Shown here piece after piece: positions 14,501 to 22,200 of a stretch of DNA of 22,730 nt. A program made the translations under genes and the position numbers. The stretch's first letter is position 1, and the number at the start of each line of letters is the position of its first letter. The stretch comes from DASUXA01 sp036378155 (GTDB lineage: Bacteria; Actinomycetota; Actinomycetes; Mycobacteriales; Micromonosporaceae). Location: contig DASUXA010000035.1 in assembly GCA_036378155.1 (NCBI GenBank), positions 1 to 22,730 on the forward strand, read 5' to 3'. Below the pieces are notes generated by a model. The model saw only the letters and a list, made by a program, of their open reading frames with translations, was not told the origin of the DNA and made no database searches.

Positions 14501-15984
14501 GCGCCCTGACCGCGCTGGCTCGAGTCGAGGCGGTCGCGATCGGCCGCGCGCGGCCGATCGCGACGGTCCGCCACGTCCACCTCGCCGACCGTCCTCTGGT
14601 CGTGGTACCGCTCGCCCTTGCCGGCGAGGCGAACGCCCCGCTCGCCGCGCTGGTCGGTACCGCCGAGGACAGCCCGACGCTTCTCGTGGTGCCCCAGCCG
14701 CGCAACCGGGACCAACGGTTCGCCTTCGCCACCCTGTTCGCCGCGCACGTCCTGCCGCACGTCACCGGGTACCGGGGGGCGACCGAGATCGTGCCGGGCG
14801 GTCGGGGCAAACCGGACCGGCAACGGGCGCTGGACGCCCCGCAACTGCTGGTACCGAACTCCGGCGGCGTCGCGTTCCTCAAGCTGTTCGGTCGCTCCAC
14901 CCGGTTCCGCCGCATCGACGGTCCGTACCCGGTGGACCCGTCGGTACCGCTGCTCGGGCGCTGGCTGACGTTCTTCGCCGAACGCGCCGAACACCCCGGC
15001 TCGTGTCTGCTGCTCGCCATGACCGAGGCGCTCGCCCTGCACTGGGCGACCGGGCAGAGCGCGCTGGAGGACGCCAACCTCGCGGCGCTGCTCGGCTGGA
15101 TCGACCCGCCGCCCGGTATGACCGGCGCGCAGGCTGCCGCCGCCGCCGAAGACCCGTCGACCTCGCCCCCGGCGGGACCGACGACCGACCCGACGTTCGA
15201 CAACGAGATCCTCGCCCCGGCGATCGAGGCGTACCAGCGGTCCGCCGGTGACGCCGCCGCCACCCGGCGGGCGCTGGCTCACCTGGAATCCGTGCTGTAC
15301 AGCCAACTTGAACCGACCTGGCGGCTGATGTGGCGCGGCGTCGACATGCTGCGCGGGCTGCCGCCGGGCGCGTCGGTGGCGGCGCGGTGGACGGAGGATC
15401 GCGACGCGTACACCTTCTTCGCCGCGCACCTCGATGAGGGCGGACCGCCGCAGCCGCGCCGGGACGGCGCGGTCGCCGCCGCCGCCCGGCTGCACCGGCT
15501 GGAACAGGCCGCGATGACCTACCAGGCGCAACGCGCGTTCGACGACCCGCTGGTGATGGCCGAGTACCGGCTGACCGGCGAAGCGTTCGCCGGCGAGGTG
15601 GTCAGTGTCGACGCCGCGCGGGTGGTGGGGGAGGGCCGGTCGCGCAAGCTGCGCCCGCTGGTGACGGTGCGGTCGGTCGACCCGGTGCGACCGGTACCGG
15701 GGACGAAGCTGCGCTGCCCGGAGTTTCCCCGGCAGACCGGGGTGGTGGTCGACGTCGACGGCGCGGACGTCGTCCTGGAATTGTCGGGCGGCATGGGTAA
15801 CGTGCGCGTCGCACCCGCCGGCACGATCCCCGAGGTCGGTCAGCGGGTGGTGTACTCGTCGGCCTTCGACGACTACCAGGCGGTGGCGACGTGGCCGGCG
15901 AGCGAGGAGACGCCGTGGACCCACGGCGGCCCGCCGCCGGACTACCAGCCGACCGACGAGGACGCCACGGAGGAGTGGTCGTGA
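14497..15984 (+). CDS. Unrecognised 495-aa protein of the nuclease-helicase operon
   Basis: Not recognised. The GTG at 14497 overlaps the preceding stop (GTGA); an earlier in-frame GTG at 14479 is possible but less likely. There is no signal peptide or TM segment. Residues 1-130 look alpha/beta, and the middle is helical with an Ala/Pro-rich linker around ITGAQAAAAAED-like sequence. The last 130 residues are beta-rich (RPLVTVRSV, RQTGVVVDVDGADVVLELSG) and resemble the small beta-barrel inserted in DNA2/UPF1-type helicases. The helicase encoded next is unusually short, so I infer this protein may supply its accessory domain. The stop overlaps the helicase start, and a strong GGAGGAG lies within its last codons. 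Confidence 0.85.
   Translation: MSALTALARVEAVAIGRARPIATVRHVHLADRPLVVVPLALAGEANAPLAALVGTAEDSPTLLVVPQPRNRDQRFAFATLFAAHVLPHVTGYRGATEIVPGGRGKPDRQRALDAPQLLVPNSGGVAFLKLFGRSTRFRRIDGPYPVDPSVPLLGRWLTFFAERAEHPGSCLLLAMTEALALHWATGQSALEDANLAALLGWIDPPPGMTGAQAAAAAEDPSTSPPAGPTTDPTFDNEILAPAIEAYQRSAGDAAATRRALAHLESVLYSQLEPTWRLMWRGVDMLRGLPPGASVAARWTEDRDAYTFFAAHLDEGGPPQPRRDGAVAAAARLHRLEQAAMTYQAQRAFDDPLVMAEYRLTGEAFAGEVVSVDAARVVGEGRSRKLRPLVTVRSVDPVRPVPGTKLRCPEFPRQTGVVVDVDGADVVLELSGGMGNVRVAPAGTIPEVGQRVVYSSAFDDYQAVATWPASEETPWTHGGPPPDYQPTDEDATEEWS
15969..15975 (+). promoter_or_regulatory. Ribosome-binding site fixing the helicase start
   Basis: GGAGGAG lies five bases before the GTG at 15981, inside the previous gene. 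It favours this start over upstream in-frame codons. Confidence 0.75.
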
Positions 15985-17285
15985 CCAGCGCTGACGCCGT
16001 CGTGGAGGCGATCCTCGCCGACCTGGCGGGGCAGCACCGGGGCGTGGTCGTGGACTCGCCGCCCGGCGCCGGCAAGTCGACTCTCGTGGTGCGGGCGGCG
16101 GCGACCCTCGCCGCGACCGGACTGCCGTTGATCGTCGTGGCTCAGACCAACGAGCAGGTCGACGACCTGATCGACCGGCTGGCGGGGTTCGCGCCGAAGC
16201 TGGCGATCGGCCGGCTGTCCGCGCAGGACTACCGCCCTGCCGAGCGGGTCGCACGGCACGGCTCGGTCAGCGTGGCGACCAGGGTCGAGGAGCTGCGCGG
16301 CTCGACCGTGATGATCGGTACCGCCGCCAAGTGGGCAACAGTCAACCAGGGCCGTTGGCCGTGGGCGATCGTGGACGAGGCGTACCAGATGCGCTCCGAC
16401 GCGCTGCTGCGCATCGCGCCCCGTTTCGAGCGGGCGCTGTTCGTCGGCGACCCCGGCCAGCTCGACCCGTTCTCCACCGTGGAAACCGACCGGTGGACCG
16501 GGCTGACCTGGGATCCGATGCAGAGCGCCGTCGCGGTGCTGCTGCGGCACAACCCGGATCTGCCGGTACACCGGCTGCCCGTCTCCTGGCGGCTGCCCGC
16601 CTCCGCCGCGCCCGTGGTCGCCGACTCGTTCTACCCGTTCGCTCCGTTCTCCGCCGGCACGACCGCCGAGCAGCGGCGACTGTCGCTCGCCGGCGCCGCC
16701 TCGGGCGGCGACCCGGTCGACGAGGCGCTGCGGATCGCGGCGGAGACCGGCTGGGCGTTGTACGAACTGCCGGCGCGGCACACCCTGCGAACCGATCTCG
16801 AGGCGGCGCACGCGTGTGCTGCCCTGGCGAGGCGACTACTGGAGCGGGGCGCGGTGGCGTACTCGGAGCGGTCGTCCCGCCCTGAGCAGGTGACCGCCTC
16901 GCGCCTCGCGATCGGCACCGCCCACCGCGACCAGGCGGCGACCATCCGGTCCCTGCTCGGTCCGGCGCACGCCGGGATCACGGTGGACACCGCGAACCGG
17001 TTGCAGGGGCGGGAGTACGACGTGACGATCGTGTTCCATCCGCTGTCCGGCAGGCGCGACGCGACCGCGTTCCACCTCGAGTCGGGGCGGTTGTGTGTGC
17101 TGACCTCCCGGCACCGGCACGCGTGCGTCGTGGTCGCCCGAGCCGGCATCCCCGAGCTGCTCGACGCGCACCCGTCGACCGAGCCGGTCCACCTGAACGT
17201 CCCCGCCAAGTTCCCCGATGGCTGGGAGGCGAACCAGTCGATGATGGCCCACCTGGAGCGGCACCGCGTGGCGGCGTCCCGATGA
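15981..17285 (+). CDS. Compact SF1 helicase (DNA2/UPF1-type)
   Basis: A 434-aa ATP-dependent helicase. Motifs run in order: Walker A PPGAGKST (27-34), motif II VDEA (131-134), motif III GDPGQLDP (156-163), motif IV SWRLP (202-206), motif V with TANRLQGRE (337-345) and motif VI LTSRHRH (374-380). Gly-Asp-x-x-Gln-Leu in motif III and the SWRLP box place it in the UPF1/DNA2-like branch of SF1. It is little more than the two RecA-like cores; usual relatives have added barrel, stalk or nuclease domains. The start is the GTG at 15981 with a strong ribosome-binding site, overlapping the previous stop. The stop overlaps the next ATG (ATGA). It probably unwinds or tracks on nucleic acid for the flanking nucleases. 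Confidence 0.9.
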   Translation: MTSADAVVEAILADLAGQHRGVVVDSPPGAGKSTLVVRAAATLAATGLPLIVVAQTNEQVDDLIDRLAGFAPKLAIGRLSAQDYRPAERVARHGSVSVATRVEELRGSTVMIGTAAKWATVNQGRWPWAIVDEAYQMRSDALLRIAPRFERALFVGDPGQLDPFSTVETDRWTGLTWDPMQSAVAVLLRHNPDLPVHRLPVSWRLPASAAPVVADSFYPFAPFSAGTTAEQRRLSLAGAASGGDPVDEALRIAAETGWALYELPARHTLRTDLEAAHACAALARRLLERGAVAYSERSSRPEQVTASRLAIGTAHRDQAATIRSLLGPAHAGITVDTANRLQGREYDVTIVFHPLSGRRDATAFHLESGRLCVLTSRHRHACVVVARAGIPELLDAHPSTEPVHLNVPAKFPDGWEANQSMMAHLERHRVAASR

Positions 17286-17977
17286 GCCTGCCCGACGAGA
17301 TCCTGGCGACCCTGCGGGTACGGCCGAGGGGCATGACCGACGCCGAGTTGGCGCGCATGTTCACCACGTCCCATCAGCACGTGAACCAGACCTGCCGGCG
17401 GCTCGCGGCGGAGGGTCGGATCGTTCGTGAGGACGGCGGCGGCGTGATCGTCAACCGGGTCGGCGGCACGGTACCCGCGCCTCGACCCCCGTCACCTCCA
17501 CCGGTCGCCCTCGCGCCGACGGCGACGCGGTCCACACCTGCCGTACCTGACCGCGACTGGTCGTGGGAGGGCAACGTGCAGGCTGCCCTGTGCCGGTGGC
17601 TGCTCGGTGAGGGCTGGTCGCTGGTACAGGTGGCGAACACCGCGACCAAAGAGCGCGGCACGGACGTCGTCGTCGAACGTGGCCTGACCCGACTGCACAT
17701 CGAGGTGAAGGGGTTCCCGTCGAAGACGTATGCCGACCCCCGGCGTGCCGGCGAGATCAGGAAGTACCCGCCCGCGATGCAGGTGACCCATTGGTACGCC
17801 GACGCGCTGCTCAAGGTGCTGCGGTTGCGGGAGAAGCACCCGGCCGACGAGGTGGCGATGGCGTTTCCGGAGGCCGCCCGGTACCGCCGGCTGCTCGATG
17901 AAACCGCCACCACCCTGCGGCTGATGCGGATCATGGCGTTTCTCGTCGCGGAGGACGGCTCAGTCGTCCGGTGGTGA
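17282..17977 (+). CDS. Winged-helix protein fused to an Mrr-like PD-(D/E)XK nuclease
   Basis: A 231-aa protein with two domains. Residues 5-58 form a winged helix (MTDAELARMFTTSHQHVNQT as the recognition part). A Pro-rich linker (62-92) follows, then a restriction-endonuclease-like domain with Glu97 (WEGNVQ), Asp128 (ERGTDVVV) and Glu141-Val-Lys143 (IEVKGF), the expected catalytic set; Gln167 is a further candidate. This architecture resembles Mrr-type enzymes, in which the winged helix reads DNA. The ATG overlaps the helicase stop as ATGA, so translation is coupled. It is the second nuclease of the cassette. A 122-base gap with a short palindrome separates it from the next gene. Confidence 0.88.
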   Translation: MSLPDEILATLRVRPRGMTDAELARMFTTSHQHVNQTCRRLAAEGRIVREDGGGVIVNRVGGTVPAPRPPSPPPVALAPTATRSTPAVPDRDWSWEGNVQAALCRWLLGEGWSLVQVANTATKERGTDVVVERGLTRLHIEVKGFPSKTYADPRRAGEIRKYPPAMQVTHWYADALLKVLRLREKHPADEVAMAFPEAARYRRLLDETATTLRLMRIMAFLVAEDGSVVRW

Positions 17978-18023
17978 CCGGCCTCATCAGTCGGGAATCC
18001 GTCAGGTCGTCGGTACCGGGGCA

Positions 18024-18038
18024 GACAGCCGGGCTGTC
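18024..18038. repeat. 15-base palindrome in an intergenic gap
   Basis: GACAGCC and GGCTGTC flank a single central G. It lies between the Mrr-like gene and the receiver-like gene. It could be an operator half-site pair or a short transcript hairpin (6-bp stem, 3-base loop). Confidence 0.55.
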
Positions 18039-18099
18039 GGGTGGTACGCAAGAGGCCCCCGCGCGTCGCGCGAAGCGTCCCCCCGCCGTCGTGGAGTGA

Positions 18100-18801
18100 G
18101 TGTTGTCTGAGTCGATCGTGGTCGAGATCATTAAGACGATCCCGGCCGCACTGTGGGTCGGCTTCGCCGTACTGGTGTACCTGACCATGCGCCGCGCGCT
18201 GCTGCCGCAACTCGGTCGGCTCACCAACGTCAAGACGCCCGGCATCGAGTTGAGCTTCGCCGAGAAGATGATGGACGAGGCAGCGGTACAGCAGGGCGAG
18301 GGTGTACAGCCGCCGGCCAGCGACAAGCGTGCCGCGATCTCCCGCCTCGACCACGCCGCCGAACTCATGGCGGGCGGACGGATTCTGTGGGTCGACGACA
18401 ATCCTGAGTGGAACGAGCCGCTGATTCGGCTGTTCCGCCAGGTCGGTATGACCGTCGATGCCGTGCGCTCCACGTCCGAGGCGCTCGCCTCGCTCAGGCA
18501 GCGCTCCTACGACCTGGTGATGACCGACATGGTCCGGCACACCGAACAACCGGCGGAAACCGCCGGGCTGACCTTGATCGACGCGATGGAACGGCAAAGT
18601 GTCGAACTGCCGATCATCATGCTGACCGCGACCTTCGATCCGCGACGCGTGATACATCCCCGGCTGTTCGCGTCCACGAACAGGATCGACGAACTCGTGC
18701 AGTACGTCATCGACGTGATGGAGCGGATCAGATTCGGCGCCGTTTCGAAGCGCTCGTCGGCGGTCACCGCTGCGCCTGCGCAGACAAGGGCTCGGGTGTG
18801 A
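18100..18801 (+). CDS. Membrane-anchored receiver-like protein
   Basis: A 233-aa protein with one N-terminal TM segment (about 13-30, followed by MRR, so the rest should be cytosolic). A linker with GIELSFAEKM follows, then a CheY-like receiver fold (94-210). The acidic pair is Asp99-Asp100 (ILWVDDN), the phospho-acceptor candidate is Asp143 (VMTDM), and the Thr is at 176 (MLTAT). The conserved Lys of true receivers is not evident: that region reads ASTNRIDEL. There is no histidine kinase nearby. It could signal from a Ser/Thr kinase or act as a membrane sensor. The start is GTG at 18100 or TTG at 18103, with GGAG just upstream. The stop overlaps the next gene's GTG. Confidence 0.8.
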   Translation: MLSESIVVEIIKTIPAALWVGFAVLVYLTMRRALLPQLGRLTNVKTPGIELSFAEKMMDEAAVQQGEGVQPPASDKRAAISRLDHAAELMAGGRILWVDDNPEWNEPLIRLFRQVGMTVDAVRSTSEALASLRQRSYDLVMTDMVRHTEQPAETAGLTLIDAMERQSVELPIIMLTATFDPRRVIHPRLFASTNRIDELVQYVIDVMERIRFGAVSKRSSAVTAAPAQTRARV

Positions 18802-19151
18802 ACGGCGAGCAAACCGGTAGTCGAGCGGCCCGTGTCGACTTGGCCGCTGCCGAAAAGGCGTTCCACGCGGCGATGGTCGACGTGTACCACGACGCCAAAC
18901 GGCGGGCCGGATACAACGCCGGGTACTTCCTGCGCATGGTCTCCGAACTCGGCGCGCTCGGCGCGGCTCGTCAACTCCTGCACGCCGGGCACGTGTCGGA
19001 GGGCTTCACCAAGCTGTGGGAGAAGGGCCGGCTCGACCTGAGCGTCGAAGCCGTCGTGCTGCGCGACCAGTTCGCCGTGCTGTTCACCGACGACGAGCGC
19101 CGGATCGCCCGCCAGCGTCTCGCCGAATACGGATACCGGCCGGACGTATAG
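18798..19151 (+). CDS. Small 117-aa helical protein of unknown function
   Basis: A small soluble protein starting at a GTG that overlaps the receiver gene's stop (GTGA), with AAGGG upstream. It is helical throughout and has a conserved-looking centre: GYNAGYFLRM, then GFTKLWEKGRLDLSVEA and a C-terminal LFTDDERRIARQRL. I have the impression of a widespread family of small companion proteins with the LWE-GRLDLS-E signature, but cannot name it. Coupling to the membrane receiver-like protein and closeness to the kinase gene suggest an adaptor or regulator in this cassette. Confidence 0.78.
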   Translation: MNGEQTGSRAARVDLAAAEKAFHAAMVDVYHDAKRRAGYNAGYFLRMVSELGALGAARQLLHAGHVSEGFTKLWEKGRLDLSVEAVVLRDQFAVLFTDDERRIARQRLAEYGYRPDV

Positions 19152-19179
19152 GTTGAGTGGCCCTGGCGAACAACTCAAC
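19152..19179. repeat. Inverted repeat before the PglW-like gene
   Basis: GTTGAGT (19152-19158) and ACTCAAC (19173-19179) are exact inverted copies 14 bases apart, starting at the stop codon of the small protein gene. Spacing of the arms suits a dimeric regulator as well as an RNA hairpin. Confidence 0.5.
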
Positions 19180-19208
19180 AGGGGTACGCAAAGTGATGAA
19201 TCAGACGA

Positions 19209-19237
19209 TTGACTCGGGCTGCCGTCGGTCGGAGGAT
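19209..19237 (+). promoter_or_regulatory. Candidate promoter of the PglW-like gene
   Basis: TTGACT (19209-19214, 5/6 match) and GAGGAT (19232-19237) are separated by 17 bases. Transcription would start about 20 bases before the GTG at 19264. The inverted repeat at 19152-19179 lies just upstream. Confidence 0.35.
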
Positions 19238-19263
19238 GAAACGCTTGCGCCGTCACGGGGAAG

Positions 19264-22200
19264 GTGATCGCGATCAGGGACGACTCGCCGCGCTGGGAGG
19301 AGATCAACGCCAGCCAGTGGGTACATGAGCGCGCCGGGCTGCGTCACATCAAGACGCTGCTGCCCGACGGCGACCCGTACCACGCGTGGGCGAACGTCGA
19401 GTTCGTCGGTACCGACGGCTCGATCAACGAGGTCGACCTGCTCGTGCTCACTCCCAGCGGGCTGCACCTGATCGAGTTGAAGCACTGGCAGGGGGAGATC
19501 TCCGGCAACGGCACCCAATGGCGGGTGAAGTCGCCCAGCGGCGCCGTCCGGTACGTGGACAATCCGCTGATCCTGGCGAACCGGAAGGCGAAGCGGCTGG
19601 CGAGCCTGCTCGACCACTACGGTCGCCAGTCGGGGCGCCGCGTCCGGGTGCCGTTCGTCCGAGCCGCGATCTTCCTGCACGCGCCCGGCATGGTGGCTCG
19701 GCTCGACGAGGTCGGCAAGCAGTGGGTGTACGGGCAGCGCACCGACCCGCGCAGTGGGCTGCCTGCCATCACCGACCTGCTCACCCAGCAGCCGATGGAC
19801 CCGCGTGACCGTATCGACCAGCGGCGCAGCCGGGAGATCGTGTCACTGGTCAAGGACTGCGGCATCAAGCCCTCGGTCGCGGACCGCACCATCCGGGGCA
19901 TCCTGCTGCAACCGAAGCCGTTCGCGGAGGGACCTGGCTGGCAGGACTACCTGGGCGGGCATCAGGTCGACACGACCACCGTCCGCCGGGTCCGGTTCTA
20001 TCTGACCTCGAAGGCGAGCGCCGACGACCGGGATCTGATCCGGCGCGCCGCCGAGCGGGAGTTCCGGCTGCTCCAGGGCATCCACCATCCGGGCATCGCG
20101 CACGCGACCGATCTGGTCGACCACGAGATCGGCCCGGCTGTGATCTTCGAGCACGACGAGGACGCGGTACGGCTCGATCACTGGCTCGCCGACCACGGCG
20201 ACCGCCTGACTGTCGACCAGCGGCTCGACCTGGTACGCGACCTTGCCGAAGTGCTCCAGTACGCGCACTCCCGTCATCTGGTCCACCGGGGACTCAACCC
20301 GCGCGCGATCTTCGTGTGCGACCCGGACAAGCCGAAGCCTCGCCTGGTCGTCTCCGACTGGCAGACCGGTGGTCGGGTCGCCGGCACCACGACTCAGGCG
20401 ACCCTGCTCGCCGGTACCACCCATGTCGACCAGCTCGCCGACGAGACGGTCCGGCTGTTCCAGGCGCCCGAGGCGCTGACCAACCCGGACGCGCCTGGGC
20501 AACTGCTCGACATCTTCTCCCTCGGCGCGATCACGTACCTGATCTTCACCGGTCAGCCGCCCGCCGGCAGCCCCGAGGGTTTGCGCGCCGCGATCATGCA
20601 GCAGGGTGGGCTGGAGCTGAGCGCGTCCCTTGACGGCGTACCGGAAACCCTGCGCTACCTGGTCTACGACGCCACCCGGGGCGACACGGCGAAGCGGACC
20701 GCGAGCGCCAACGCGTTCCTCGCCGACCTCGACGCGGTCGAGGAGGAGTTGACCGCGCCCGAGCCCGCCCCGGTCATCGATCCGCTCGACGCGAAACCCG
20801 GCGACGTCCTCGACGGCGGGCTGGTCGTCGTACGCCGGCTCGGCTCCGGCGCCACTTCGATCGCGCTGCTGGTCCACGAGGAGGACGACGACACGCCGCT
20901 GGTCCTCAAGGTGGCGCGGGACGAGAGCAAGCGGCAGCGGCTGGTCGATGAGGCGGACCAGATGCGCAGGCTGCACGCGCACTGGCAGGTCGCCCAGTTG
21001 ATCAGGGGTCCGGTCGAGGTCGGTGGCAAGACCGCGTTGCTGCTGGAGTTCGCCGGGGAGCCGACGCTGGCCGACGAGCTGGCCAGCCACGGGCGGCTCA
21101 GCCTGGACCTGCTCGAACGGTACGGCAAGGATCTACTGGACATCGTCGAGTACCTCGACGGCCAGGGGGTTACGCACCGCGACATCAAGCCGGCGAACCT
21201 GGCGGCGCGGCCACGGCCGAAGGACAAGCAGCCGCACCTGTGCATCTTCGACTTTTCGCTGGCCGCGGCGCCCGCTGACCAGATCACCGCGGGTACCCCG
21301 CCGTATCTCGACCCGTTCCTCGGTCCGCCCCGGCGCGCCCGGTACGACCTGGCTGCCGAGCGGTTCGCTGCCGCCGTCACGCTGTTCGAGATGGCGACCG
21401 GGACGCTGCCGCGCTGGGGTGACGGCGTCGCCAACCCGGCGACCATCGCGGACGAGGTGACGATCGCCCCGTCGCTGTTCGACCCGGCGGTCGCCGACCG
21501 GCTGGCCGCGTTCTTCGCCCGCGCGCTGCGGCGAGACGCGCGGCAGCGGTTCGACACCACCGAGGAAATGGCCGACGCCTGGCGGATGATCTTCAAGGAC
21601 ATTCCGCAGGCGGGCACGACGCCGCCGCCCGAACCGTCGACCGCCGCAATCACCGCAGACACGCCGCTCGACCTGGTACACCTGACCGAACGCGCCCGGT
21701 CTGCCCTGGAGCGGTTCGGTGTGCGTACCGTCGGCGACCTGGTCGACTACGACCCGATGGCGCTGTCCCGGCTGGCCGGGGTACCGGTCGCGACGAAGAC
21801 CGAGATCCGCCGAAAGGCCAAGGAACTGCGCGCCCTGTTCGCGCCGTCGCCGCGCGTCGAGTCCGAGGAGGAGACTGAGCGCCCGCCGGTACGGGGCATC
21901 GACAGCCTGGTGGAGACGCTGCTGCCCCGCGCGACCAGCCGCAACGCCGGCGAGGTACGAGCCGTTGCCGTCATGTTGGGTCTGCGCACGCCGACCGACG
22001 ACGGCGAGCCGCTGGTGTGGCCGACGCAGAGCGAGGCGGCAGCCGTGCTCGAGGTCGCCCAGCCGCAGCTCAGCCGGATCATGCACCGCAGCGTGCAGCG
22101 CTGGGTCGCGAACAGCGATCTCGACGCGGTACGCCAGGAAATGGTCGACCTGCTCGACGCGCGCGGCGGGGTGATGTCGGCGGCGGAACTCGCGGAGGCG

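Noticed and set aside
13555..16254. A 2.7-kb open frame on the minus strand across the nuclease and the 495-aa protein genes.
   Set aside because: Ser/Arg/Pro-rich shadow product without motifs; the plus strand shows overlapping, motif-bearing genes.
18043..19191. Shared 9-mer GGTACGCAA in both gaps of the cassette (18043-18051 and 19183-19191) as a common operator.
   Set aside because: GGTAC-containing words are very common throughout this window, so a shared 9-mer is weak evidence.
19236..19264. ATG at 19236 preceded by GGAGG as a start for the PglW-like gene.
   Set aside because: It is out of frame with the NERD domain, and GGAGG touches the ATG with no spacing.
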